64,000 nucleotides of DNA from Lewinellaceae bacterium SD302 (GTDB lineage: Bacteria > Bacteroidota > Bacteroidia > Chitinophagales > Saprospiraceae), in contig PDLQ01000020.1 of assembly GCA_002591745.1 (NCBI GenBank), positions 1 to 64,000 of the forward strand, in the 5' to 3' direction. The notes beneath the pieces are model-generated. The model was not told the origin of the DNA and made no database searches. It saw only the letters and a list, made by a program, of their open reading frames with translations. Made by a program: the position numbers and the translations under genes. Every line of letters begins with the position of its first letter. The stretch's first letter is position 1. Shown one piece after another: positions 43,201 to 52,200 of the stretch.

Positions 43201-46010
43201 AAGAAGTTGCCTTTTTAGCCATTGCACCTGAGCTGGTGACCGCCACTGGAAACGATTGCCTGAATCAGCTGCCGCAACTCGCCATCAGTGGTGGTTTGCC
43301 CAATGGTGGAGATGCCTTCTACCAAATTTCGGGTGACATCCAGTGGTTGGCCGGACCATTAAATCAGGAGTTGCCCGCCGGTAATTATGATATCACAACC
43401 GCCCGCACGGCGGATGGCTGCGGCAGCGGACCCACAACGTCGGTGGCGCTCAGCAGCGAGAGTACACTACCCATTGAGGGTTTGACGGAACTAGCCCCCA
43501 CCCATTGTGACAGCACTAATGGACTTCTGGAAGTCTTGGTGGCCGGTACCGGAAATGCTCCGCTTTCTTACAGTTTGAACGGCGGGCAAGACTGGCAAGC
43601 GAGTCCGGTTTTTAATGGCCTCGGGGCCGGTACTTACGTGGCCACCATCCGCCACGACGACAATGAGACTTGCCTGTCCACGGCAGAACCTGCCACGCTA
43701 ATTGCGGATAACGTAGTGAGTATTACCGACGTAATTGCTACCCAGGCCGACGGCTGCGGAATCGCTCCAGCTATCATTGAGGTAGTCGTAGAAGTTCCCC
43801 TGACTGAGGTGGAATTCAGTATCGACGGCGGCGAAAATTGGCTGTCACAAACAACTTTTTCCGGCTTGAACGCGGGTACTTACAGCGTAGCCGTGCGCCA
43901 CGTGAATGATCCGGACGGCGACTGTGCTACTTTCTGGGGGCCACAGGTAGTCATCGACAGTGTAGTGCTTTACTTGCCACCGGAAATCAGTCTGGAGGGC
44001 CTGATCGTGCCCAGCGGTTGTAGCCAGAGCAACGGAGAGATTAACCTGACTGCCACGGGTAATACGGATTACGAATTCAGTATCGACGGTGGTGAAAATT
44101 GGCAGTTGACTGCTCAGTTCGATGAGTTGCTGCCAGGAAATTATGAACTGTGGGCCAGGCCGCTGGATGAAGAGTGCCTCTTCACCGAACTTTTCGAGAT
44201 CAACCTGGCGGGCAACAACACGCCCTCCATCGCTTCCTACGAACTGACCTCCCAGAGTGACTGTGGTCTGACCGACGGCAGCTTGTTGCTGAACACCGAA
44301 AATGCCACCCCAAGCAGCGAATACAGCATTGATGGTGGCCAAAATTGGCAAGGTGAAAACCTCTTTACCGGACTGGGACCGGACACTTTCCAACTGCGGA
44401 TGCGGGATACTACCCAGAGCTGTCAATTCAATTGGCAGGAAAACATCGTGTTAGATACCATCGCCGTGCCCGTGCTGCTTGGCGAAATGACTTTTACCAG
44501 CCCTACCGATTGTGGCGTTGACGACGGCAGCATCACGATCAACTTTCTGGACAACACCGTAGGCCACGTCTTTGAAGCCAACGGTCCGACTTTTGCCATT
44601 GAGGCCGGAGGAACCGCTGCTGGTCTGGCGGCTGGCAGCTATACGGTGACCATCATGAACCAGAATGGTTTGTGTAGGACGGAACTGGCTAGTGCGCTGC
44701 TGCTGTCTGAACCCGATACGGTAGCCATTGATAGCGTTAGCACAACCGATCCGTCGTCCTGCGGAAGTGCCGATGGTGTGCTCCGGATTTATCCCGCCAA
44801 TACGGATTGGGAATACAGTATCGACGGGGGAGAAAGCTACCAACCGCTGACTCAATTTACCGAACTGGTCGGTGGTGGATACGTGGCCCTGGCCCGCAGT
44901 ACCAGCTATCCGGGATGTCTGGATGAACTCGATGACCTCGAACTCAGCGGTGCTGAATTATTAGTCTCCGAGGAGTTGGCCGCAGATTTTGTGGTGACGG
45001 ATAACTGTAGCATGGCGGCAACGGCTTCCGTGGAAATTGATGGAGTAGGGGAGGGCGATTATCTGTACTCGCTGGATGGTGGAAATAGTTGGTCGGCCGA
45101 GCTGAATTACACTGTTCTGCCAGCGTCAGGTGACTCCATTTACCTGGATGTTGCTGACTTGGATACGGCCTGCCTGAGCCTGAACCACCTGGTCATTGCG
45201 ACCGAACCCATATCTAGTGGAACGGCTATTTTGTTGGACTCTATCCTGGCGGCCAATTGCCAAGATGGGGCCGAAGATGGTCAAGTATGGTTGGACGGTA
45301 TCGGCGAAGGCGATTTGAACTACGTCTGGTCCGATGGACAAACTGGCCCGGAAGCCATAAATCTGGCGGCTGGCTCGTACAGCGTCAGCCTGATCGACGC
45401 GGCGGGTTGCGTAGATTCCCTGACGGTAGAAGTGGACAATGAATTCGCCGGAGAAGTGCCGAGCGACCTTTACTTCCTAATGCCGCAACAAGCGGTTTTG
45501 GGCAATACCGTCCGGTTGATTGACGCCACTACCGGTAATTACGGACCGCCCGAATGGCAGTTAGACGAGAGCAATACCACTTTCGTTCGTGCCCGCGACC
45601 GGTCGATCTTTGTCACTTTCGATGTGCTGGGGTTCATCACCGTTGGGTTGAGCGTGGAGGGGCCGAACGGCTGTCCGCTACTGGTGGAAAAAGAGATCGA
45701 GATCGTGGCTACGGCCGAAGAGTTGGACGTCGACATCATAGACGGTAACGCCTTGGGCTTTCTCAACTTCCTGGTCTATCCGAACCCCACAACTGAGAAC
45801 GTTTGGGTAGAGGCCAGCTTCTCCACGCCGCAATCAGTAAATATCGAACTCCGTGATCCTAACGGTAACCTCATCTTCAGTAATGAGGGTGGTCAAATTG
45901 ACACGGATCATTTTTTTGAAATTTCGCTGGCTGATCAACCCGCCGGGGCCTATCCATTGCTGGCAAATTCGAATGGGGTATTTCAGTATGCTTATTTGAT
46001 TAAACAGTGA
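34272..46010 (+). CDS. Giant SprB-like repeat adhesin with T9SS sorting domain
   Basis: A 3912-residue secreted surface protein. An N-terminal signal peptide (about 1-35) is followed by roughly forty modules of 70-85 residues. Each opens with a CG-x-x-DGS motif (SACGRADGSV and variants), contains an EYSxDGG or EFRL strand and ends with LxAGxYxxxVR and a second Cys. This pattern resembles SprB repeats of gliding-motility adhesins. Modules at about residues 703-1663 are nearly identical at the DNA level (240-bp period). Near the C-terminus lies a PKD-like region, then a type A T9SS sorting domain (VYPNPTTENVWVEAS ... about 3835-3912), so it should be exported through the type IX system and attached to the surface. 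A role in gliding or attachment is inferred from the family. The two Cys per module suggest disulfide-stabilised units. Confidence 0.93.
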   Translation: MKNPIKMLKKWFLTVALATIALVTLSGQGFLTYTNSFCGIPGQVTVDLDALDGWSQLQFSDGTVVDYDNYYFEFPAGEYTLQGRVSDDPWQNLITFTIEAIQEVTVIFKATQPTCTADVGSIDLSGTYGDPDDYLFSLVPLGQPHAFSSQFSYQNLAPGTYEGGIRSIYDNSATCTDYATYELVPTGSIEFALDVIPASQCGASDGSITVIPAATNAYEFQLNNGGWTTNSTFSGLANGNYIIRARGQNDPTPNCVTEQSVLVGQAPPDDIPVVLQASSPSACGRSDGSVNIVSQPPGNYLHRINEGGWTSATFFGGLNSGSYTVESREAQQPTDGCYSSRTIQVVGTAPPTIQLVSLEPTVCGFNDGRVNVNPSPPPVNGIAYQYEVETMGTLTQMQDFQFEELRSEQDYTFYVQPTGSSNPACRVSASINLPYSNFLEVEADVTNPTLCTEDNGSITLSDANEEPIWAFLLGSNLTPIGSGMNVTLDDIGEGNFTFEILPAVLALATAPEECYVYISVETTDPGIDEINYNFTSPSACGVADGTVEVTSFVGNPELDYEFSLDDQNWQMETEFSGLLPGNYNLYARPIGVPGNEDCKFTSEALDLSAPPSPEVEEVVENPSACGVPDGSITLNYSGQITLEFRLDDGDYSESNVFADLSAGDYEVSYRPVGSTLESCVRTIEFVLLAPPAPTLSLDSLNPSACGRADGSVTLIATGAGDFEYQLNSGSFTGQVEYEDLIADTYTFSVRPVGSTEAICVASKVAMLEDPPAPELDAIAEDPSACGRADGSVYLEATGAGQFEYAINTEIFGPDHEFEDLMAGTYIFSVRPTNSLDEACTTSETVTLTDPTPPSLTAMPTDPSACGRSDGSVSLSASGQGGFEYNFDGGAFSPQTDYVGLSAGTYTFSVRPTNSLDEACTTSETVTLTNPAAPVLAAISTTPSACGRADGSVNLSASGQGDFEYSFDGGSFSLQTDYADLLAGTYTFSVRPTNSLDEACTTSETVTLTNPAAPVLAAISTTPSACGRADGSVNLSASGQGEFEYSFDGGAFTPQTDYIGLLAGTYTFSVRPTNSLDEACTTSETVTLTNPAAPVLAAISTTPSACGRADGSVNLSASGQGDFEYSFDGGSFSLQTDYADLLAGTYTFSVRPTNSLDEACTTSETVTLTNPAAPVLAAISTDPSACGRADGSVNLSASGQGEFEYSFDGGSFSPQTDYADLAAGTYTFSVRPTNSLDEACTTSETVILTDPAPPSLTTTSTDPSACGRADGSVNLSASGQGEFEYSFDGGAFTPQTDYIGLLAGTYTFSVRPTNSLDEACTASETVILTDPAPPSLTTTSTDPSACGRADGSVSLSASGQGDFEYSFDGGAFTPQTDYIGLLAGTYTFSVRPTNSLDEACVTSETVTLTNPAAPVLAAISTNPSACGRADGSVNLSANGQGDFEYSFEGGAFTPQTDYTGLVAGTYIFSVRPTNSLDAACVTSETVTIADPAAPSLTTTSTDPSACGRADGSVSLSASGQGEFEFSFDGGSFSPQADYAGLAAGTYTLSVRPTNSLDEACTTSETVILTDPAPPSLTTTYTDPSACGRADGSVSLSASGQGDFEYSLDGGAFSPQADYTGLTAGIYTVSVRPTNSLDAACTTTETVMLTDPAAPTLLVSPTNQSGCGLNDGNLQLSATPGDPLEYFVTGFGWSNQTVYPDLPPGGYEIMVRPIGTLTPGLCTDNAFENLQPPPLPELLTSSSDPTSCGASDGTIQLSISEQNLDVEFRLILPSGGSTEWSANGSFDGLEQGAYLGQLRLNGADNCIVESLINLAGVDAPQLTASAQSPTSCGLADGVILAQGPPTGTYEYRLGENGAWQSGAEFSGLSGNAVYIVFIRSNGNNDCLGSTLVTVPAGPLAELTVINELPTDCGAEDGGFTPLVSNGSPQDSYEYRAGILGGPLGDWLPIGAFTNAAPTTYAVELRMNGADHCAVTTTTDLSTIVPPAAQLNTTTEPSFCGSNDGSLSVVVNTNGTYEYALNDPMGNYQPTGDFADLSAGEYVVYIQPVNGYVPACQGSIVVNLEQPAPGDFTVTTEAPSNCGSADASVIMQAIIVGPDYEYQLFNPENGTLQTSENGVFENLTAGSYELELLTSTVAGCSTSQTIDINSEETPPLVVSTQHDPTWCGGQDGQIIIAAPPINANYLFGIDGPDGDLSPNGDFSNLTAGNYELVVVGQSGGAECFTTQSITLSEGTIAGFSLESDSPTGCGSNDGSIQVTSQGGTPNPLFELRDSLSQVIASNSSGFFGNLLAGTYTVSQYTNQESFCAFTETTTLIAVGAPAVIVGTTNEPSQCGLSDGSIQLENLDGGDYQYALSPDGPFVDEPIFTNLPAGNYQVYARRAEADNNDCATVISVSLEAPPTPDITAEAVLNNPFCVQSDAMIVVTPPMDEFQSVEYRLVDPNGNVSDWSNNTNYDGLDPGNYLVEVRFNGSDDCLSLTAVTVESGNGQQASPAVIVDQINEDICGGQVAMLTLAAADAASIYFSLDGGLTYSAQTDYIALPPGSYQLMTAVSASGCGATEPMTIEIESINTITPPEMLVTDSENCSEDDGSIQLTGGADYLEYSIENGDNWQTEATFEDLPTGAYNILVRSQNEACVLPEPLTAEVEQLNEVLIEGVSAASANICSGTGAFIAIQASTSPATLKQYSINNGIDWSEMPLFEEPAPGTYQILVRTVGENGEMLCQTAWPQPITIQEVTPGEPPALELVSEQFPSDCESEDGALVYVATGGEALEYSMDGGENWQSDGNFTGLAAGLYSLSVREPNGDCSFEAVATNWLLAPGQALITDALVSQPTDCGVADGSITLEVENNVGVEFSFDGGMSWQSDPSQENLPPGTYQPQVRALDASCLSSWAESIVLTEPATVELGQVMTTAVSDCGTQDGAIQLTETQPEWEYQLEGTETWSSENEFEALAAGSYFVYTRHADHPGCVDSQLVVVAQEVAFLAIAPELVTATGNDCLNQLPQLAISGGLPNGGDAFYQISGDIQWLAGPLNQELPAGNYDITTARTADGCGSGPTTSVALSSESTLPIEGLTELAPTHCDSTNGLLEVLVAGTGNAPLSYSLNGGQDWQASPVFNGLGAGTYVATIRHDDNETCLSTAEPATLIADNVVSITDVIATQADGCGIAPAIIEVVVEVPLTEVEFSIDGGENWLSQTTFSGLNAGTYSVAVRHVNDPDGDCATFWGPQVVIDSVVLYLPPEISLEGLIVPSGCSQSNGEINLTATGNTDYEFSIDGGENWQLTAQFDELLPGNYELWARPLDEECLFTELFEINLAGNNTPSIASYELTSQSDCGLTDGSLLLNTENATPSSEYSIDGGQNWQGENLFTGLGPDTFQLRMRDTTQSCQFNWQENIVLDTIAVPVLLGEMTFTSPTDCGVDDGSITINFLDNTVGHVFEANGPTFAIEAGGTAAGLAAGSYTVTIMNQNGLCRTELASALLLSEPDTVAIDSVSTTDPSSCGSADGVLRIYPANTDWEYSIDGGESYQPLTQFTELVGGGYVALARSTSYPGCLDELDDLELSGAELLVSEELAADFVVTDNCSMAATASVEIDGVGEGDYLYSLDGGNSWSAELNYTVLPASGDSIYLDVADLDTACLSLNHLVIATEPISSGTAILLDSILAANCQDGAEDGQVWLDGIGEGDLNYVWSDGQTGPEAINLAAGSYSVSLIDAAGCVDSLTVEVDNEFAGEVPSDLYFLMPQQAVLGNTVRLIDATTGNYGPPEWQLDESNTTFVRARDRSIFVTFDVLGFITVGLSVEGPNGCPLLVEKEIEIVATAEELDVDIIDGNALGFLNFLVYPNPTTENVWVEASFSTPQSVNIELRDPNGNLIFSNEGGQIDTDHFFEISLADQPAGAYPLLANSNGVFQYAYLIKQ
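36381..39260 (+). repeat. Twelve tandem 240-bp coding repeats
   Basis: The sequence GCCTGTGGCC (Ala-Cys-Gly) recurs at 36381 and then every 240 bp without any length change up to 39021. Units from 36861 to about 39260 are the most alike; several share identical tracts of well over 100 bp. The repeat encodes one 80-residue module of the giant adhesin. Strict periodicity and near-identity point to recent expansion or continuing gene conversion. Confidence 0.95.
42305..42314 (-). repeat. CAAAGTAGCA motif copy
   Basis: Inside the giant adhesin, encoding STSPATLKQY at a module edge. Confidence 0.9.
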
Positions 46011-46026
46011 TGGATTTTTTCGGCTT

Positions 46027-46036
46027 CAAAGTAGCA
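46027..46036 (+). repeat. CAAAGTAGCA motif copy
   Basis: Intergenic, 17 bp after the adhesin stop; context TTTTTTCGGCTT then core then ATGCTG. Confidence 0.9.
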
Positions 46037-46045
46037 ATGCTGATC

Positions 46046-46180
46046 GATCTCGTCCGCCGAGGCGGACCGTAGGGCCTGACTCGCCGGCCGAGCGGGTGTT
46101 TTTGGTAATGATTTATACGATTCATTAATCCGCTCGGCGGACGAGTCAGCTCCTGGCGTCGCGCCTCGGCAGACGAGCTC
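46046..46180. repeat. Large imperfect inverted repeat after the adhesin gene
   Basis: Arms of about 50 nt at 46046-46095 and 46130-46180 are imperfect reverse complements around a 34-nt AT-rich loop. Both arms contain GCCGAGCGG/CCGCTCGGC and GTCCGCC-GA-GGCGGAC-like cores. It may act as a terminator for the adhesin transcript or be a REP/MITE-like palindromic element. Confidence 0.75.
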
Positions 46181-46192
46181 AATCAAATTTCC

Positions 46193-46200
46193 TATCTTTA
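46193..46200 (+). promoter_or_regulatory. TATCTTTA, possible -7 element for the toxin gene
   Basis: One base from TAnnTTTG, 27 nt before the ATG at 46227. No clear -33 element was found. Confidence 0.3.
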
Positions 46201-46226
46201 ACCACCCTCTAAAACACCTTTCCCTC

Positions 46227-49200
46227 ATGCCGCAGTTGCGCGCCCTTTTCTGCTTTATTTTTTTTCTGACGATGACCGGCTTATCGGCTCAGTCGGCGAT
46301 CACGGCCAACCTGAACGTGACAGGGGGAAGTGCTACGCTGGAGGGCTACACTGACCCCGGCAAAACTTTCATCACGCTTTTGAGTACGGATGCGGTGCCC
46401 ATTTTCGAGGCGCGGCTGGAGATTCGTTTGTCGGTGGGGCAGCGGACCTATGTGTTGAACCGCAACGGCGAGGCCGGGACGATCAGCTTGGTCAGCAACG
46501 TGCCGACTTTGTTACAGGGCTTAGACCTGGCGGAATACTTTACGCCCAACGCCCTCGATCCTTTTCAGCGGCAGCAGCTGCTGGACGACGGTGGCTTGCT
46601 ACCGGACGGACAAGTGAGTGTCTGCGTGGCGCTCTACGATATACGTTTTCCGGGAGCACCTCCGGCGAGTAACAACGCCTGTGCACTGGCCTATTTCGAG
46701 TACGCCCAGCCGCCGTTGCTGATCGACCAGCCCGATCCGGTGGCCCATAGTATTCCTCAGGCGATCAACTTCCAGTGGATTCCGCAGCAGTTTTTTCCGG
46801 CCAGTTACACGATTGAAATTTGGGATGCCCAGCCCGATCTGGGTTTCGGGCAGCTTTTCATCGTCAATAATACCCCGCCCTTGGTGCAGGAAACGGTGGT
46901 GAGTAGTCAGTTCGTGCTGACCGATTTCTATCCCCTGTTATCGCCGCAGACGGATTACATCTGGCGGGTGCGGGCGGAGGATTTGGTGCAGAACCGACCA
47001 TTCATTAATGACGGCTTTTCGGAGCTGGGCTTTTTCCGGATCGCCTCGGATGTGGTGGCGAATGGCTGCTACTCAATTGAAGACCTGACGATTGAAGGAG
47101 GGGTGGAGAATCCACTCGTCATTAGCTATTCCGCGGCGACTGAGGCATTCAATAATGCCCACAGCATCGAAGTTCGCGACCCAGTTACCGGGTTATTACT
47201 AATTGAGCTGGACATAGACAGTGGAATCCTGTTGCCTTCTAATCACCGGGGGGTACAAGCTTGGACCTCCGGACCGATTACGGAAATTGAACCGACGACA
47301 TTGCCCTTGCGGATCGAAATTTGCGTAAGCTGTGATAATGGGGTCGATGAAATTTGCGAAGTTGTTGTCTACGAAGGGCCACCGTCAAACATCGATATTT
47401 TTAACGACGGCAATCCCTGTCCGCCACCGGTGGATAACCTGAGCTGGGTACTGGCGTCAGAGAACTCGGTAAGCCTGAGCTGGACGCCGGAGCCGACCGC
47501 CACGGGTTACACCATCGACGTCCGTAATCTAAGTATCCCACCGACTACTGCTTCTGACGCTCCACCGGAGATATTTTATGAAACGGAGCAACCGCTGGAA
47601 AATTTAACCCCGGGCGACCAGTACCGGGTGGTCGTTTGCTATCAGTGTAGTGATACGGGAGAAGACCGCTGTGCCACCATCTACTTCGTACTGCCGGATT
47701 TGGCGGACTGCAACCCCGTCCTCTCACCAGTGGACATCGCCGTAACACCCACGACGGCCGGTTTTTCCTGGGATGTGGACTCGGAGTGGGTAGACGGCTA
47801 CAGCTTGCGGGTGGGCGCGGACAGCGTGACGATACCCGTGGGGCAGAACAGCTACCTCTGGGAAGGACTGAACGAAGGAACGGCTTACGCAGCGGAATTG
47901 TGTGTTTACTGCCCCGGTGGAGACAACACATTCCGGAATTGCGTGAACGTTAGCTTCACGACGCCCCAGTTCATTTGTGCGGATGAGCCGATGTTGGATC
48001 AGGGGCTGTCGATTAGCAGTCAGGCTAGTGGAGGAATTTTGGTGGATTGGTCGGGCTTGCCAGCCGAGGTTGCCGTGCAAGGAGGCATCGTGACTTTAAC
48101 CAACACTGCTACATTGTTAACCATAAGCAGCCATACTGTGGAGGACAATCAGTCTTTCCACGTATTCGAAGCTCCGGAGACCGAACCGCCTTATCTGGTC
48201 CGGTTTTGCCTGGAATGTGAGGGACAAACAGCATGTTACGAGCAGGAAATCATACCGCCAGGCTGCGATGACCTGACGATCAGCGGACTGAATGCGGCCG
48301 AAATCGGGAGCGATTTTGTCCAACTTTACTGGGCTGGGCCGAACGGTTTCGCGGTGGATGAATACCGCTTGCGCAAAAGGCTGACCGAAGGTGATGATAC
48401 CGATTTCGAGCCGCTGGGCACATCGACGGAAAGCCAGTTTCGGGTGGAAGGTCTACTGCCGCTGCGGACCTACGAGATCGAAATTTGTTTTGCCTGCGAC
48501 GCCGAAAACCAGCGCTGTGACACCCTGGAAATCACGACGGAGGCGATCAATTGTAGTCAGGCGGCCGAGGAGCCGGTGGCCTATGCCTGTGGCTCCGAGG
48601 CGGACATACCGGAGTTTGGCCAGGTGCCGCTGGTGAGTCATCTGAGTCCGGGCGACAGCGTGGTGGCCGGTGATTTCATCGTGCTGATCACGAACGTGGA
48701 GAGCACTGGATCGCCCTGGCGGGGGAGTGGCCGGATCATGGTGCCCTATCTGAACGAAGTGGAGCTGAGCGTGGATTTCGAGGCCATCGAGGTCAACGAA
48801 AATTGCCGGATGACGAGCGGGGAGATGATCGTCAAACCACCATTCGCCAACCTGCTGGAAGACCTGGGCGACATGATCGACGACGTAACGGACGTGCTAG
48901 GCAGCGTTGATGATATTTTAGGGGATATTCTGGATATTTTGGGAGCTGGAGGAGCCGCCGCCGATTATTTAGGGCCAATTTTGGAGATACTGGAAGTGCT
49001 GGAGGAGCAATTGGACAACAATCCGTTCATCAGTCCGGAGGCGGAGAGCCTGCTGGAAGATGCAATTTTATGTCTTCAAAGTAGCATAGCAACTGGCAAT
49101 CCCGCGGCCTGTACCGAGATTCTGGAAGAACTCCAGGAAGTCCTGGCGGAGACTTACGCGGCGGATTACCAGGTGCCTTTTCACCGGGCGGAAGGGCAGG

Positions 49201-52200
49201 TTTACGGCTACGATACCCTGAGCTACCCGGAGATGGATATTCTGAACTGGTACCCGTCGATCCCGCCGATCGGGGGACGGCCCTACACGGGTGCCTGGGT
49301 GAGTATGCCAGAGGGGACGGGGGATAAGACACGGGCAGTGCGCGTACCCTCCGGCAGCCTGGATTCCATCCAATTTTTCGGGACGGACAGTACGGAGATT
49401 GCCGCGACCATCACCAACGAAGGCTTTGATTTGATGACGGATGAGGCGGCCTCGCCGGTAATTTACGCGGTACACCCCAAGGCGGATTCTACGGGGGAGA
49501 TGAGTGCGAAAATTGCCGGTCAGCTCTCGTTGGTGGCTTACCAACAGAAGTACCTGAACGTGGTATTGGTGCCGGTAAACGGGGCGAACGCGGGCATCAA
49601 TGCCGCCGAAGTGGAGGTTGAATTGCAGCGGATTTTTGGTCCGGCGGTGGTGGAGGTCAGCGTCTCGGCGGACAACAACCTACCGGTACCGGGCGTAGGC
49701 ATTATCCCAGACATTGCCTCGGGAGTACGACAATACCCAGCGGCCTTGCGGCAGATCATCAACACCTACGAAGATGAGCGGCCGGTAGTTGATGAAACCT
49801 ACTACATCTTCCTGGTCGAAGAAGGAGAAAACGAGCGAACGGGCTTTATGCCGCGCAAGAAGCAGTTTGGTTTTTTGTTTCTCAACCGAATTAATGATGC
49901 TCCTGATCCGCCGGGAGAAAACTTATCGGCTTCGGCCAAAGTAGCGCGGTTGGCGGGGCATGAACTGGGGCACGGAGCTTACCATTTGCGCCATACTTTC
50001 GAGGAAGTCGGGGAGCTAGACGCTGGCGATACGGATAATTTGATGGATTATGCGCTAGGGGGAAGGCTGCATAAGTGGCAGTGGGATTTTGTGGAGGATC
50101 CGGTGGGGGTTGTTGGGGTTTTTGAGGGGGATGATGGGGGGAGTGGGGGAGTGGTGGAAACAGCTCTTGATTTAGCTGAAGAATTAATTTATGGATCAGT
50201 TGAAGGGTTGCCGACAGAGAATCCAGAATGCTACTATACACCAGATAATAAAATTTTTTGTCTTCCAATTGGGGCAAAACCATACGTAGCTGTTTGTAAC
50301 AATACTGCTTTGCCTATACCAATCGGTGCACTGGTTGGTTATAGTTCAGGTGGCGTGTATTATACTTCGACGTATTTTTTAGGAGATAGTAGCTTCGTTG
50401 GTTACAAGCAGGTTGTTGGCGGAGAGTTATATGGTGAATATCAAAATAACACCTATCCCAATGACGGACCAGAAGTAGAGGTTTATTTTCATTTATTGAA
50501 CTCGGCAGAAACTGATGGAAGTCAGTCAATATCGAAAGTATTTAAAGTAGAGAATGTAGACGAATTAGGTTTGTCTAACGGTCAAGCTAATTCTGGAGTA
50601 GGTGGAGTACCTATGGTAGCGTCCTTAGCATTAGGAAATTATTTGACACTTGGAGTTACTATTCCTTACACGGGGAATTGTGGCTATCCGACTACGCCAA
50701 ACGTCGAATCCCAGAGTATAAATATTTGTGATGGAATTGATGGAAACGACAATATCTCTTCGGAGTACATAACTGAACTAGCGGAAAAAATAAGCGATGC
50801 TGTTGAAAGGCGAAGCGGGCCAATAGCAAGTACCCTAATCCGCGATAAAGAACGATACTACCACGTTAACGCGACTGAAGGCGTGAGTCAAATTATGTTA
50901 GAAGAAAGGGAAATAGAATTTTTCGAGGAGCAGTTTTATTTATATAAGCACAAGACTGGAAACGAGTTAGTCGTTATTTTTCAGCAAGTAAACGAGTTGC
51001 CAACGAGACAAGCGGCGACGTCTGCACTAGATGATGCGATTCAACAGGCGGGAGTCTTGGCTTCAGATGGCATGTATATTTATCTACCGTATACTGTTAT
51101 GCAAGGAGCACCTGATTGTGCAAATTTCGCTTATCGAGTATTAGGGAGTGCCAGAGTGGGGGAGATCGATTTAGAGCAACCGCAGGGACTAAATAATGCT
51201 AAAGAGATTATAACATACCTCTTTGCACAAATCTTGAAGCCAGTTAATCTAGTTAATATTTTACTGCTTAGTTCTGGCAGTTTTCAATATTACTCAGTAG
51301 AAAGTGATAGTGTTATAGGCCTACCTTATATAAACAACGTAGCGCTTTTATTGAGTAAGGAAATTGCTTTTCAAAGTTCACTTCCAGACTGTTCGGCATT
51401 TGTAGCTGGCGAAGACACTAAATACATTCCTGAAGCTTGGTCTGAATACCTTAATTGTAAAGAGAATTTTGATCAACAAAAGTTGAACTCCGAGCAACGA
51501 GAACTGGACTTCCTGAACGATTTATACAATGCAGACAATGTTGAGGCCAAAATAGCTCTTCTGGCATCAGATAACTGGACACAGGCTCTTCAGAATATTG
51601 AACTTCGACCCGGTTATATAGAAAATAAAGATGTACTGCTGAGCTACATAGATTTTAGTGAGCTTTCAAATTGGTCTGTTTTTGCAGCAAATCTTGATTA
51701 TCATCGAAACCATACATTTGATCCAGATTACGCATTTAACGCAACTCACCATGCCTATACTAATATAGATGCCTTTAGCGTGATTGATCCGCTGGTGTAC
51801 GGTGCCGGTGATTTGCTGAGTCTTGTGCCGGTAGTTGGAGATGTTACGGACGGAGTTTTATTTGTTTACGCAGCCATGAGGAGGGATGAGCTGAATACAG
51901 TTTTATATGGAGCTTCATTTATGGCATTTGGCGGATTGGCTTACATAGTTTCGCCGAGTACGCTTCGAAGGTATGTTGCAGTAGCTAGGTTGGGTGACGA
52001 TGAGGTATATAGATACGTAGCTGTTAGGCTAGAGGATGTAAATCAGACTACGGACAGAGTACGCTATAGTATGCTTACTGATGACTTTGATGAAGCACAG
52101 GCAATATTGCAAGCCAATATGGATGGCGGTTACGTTGTCCCTCCGGGCATGCGTCTACCAACTGATGATATTTATGAAAATGCTTCGTTAAACTTACCTA

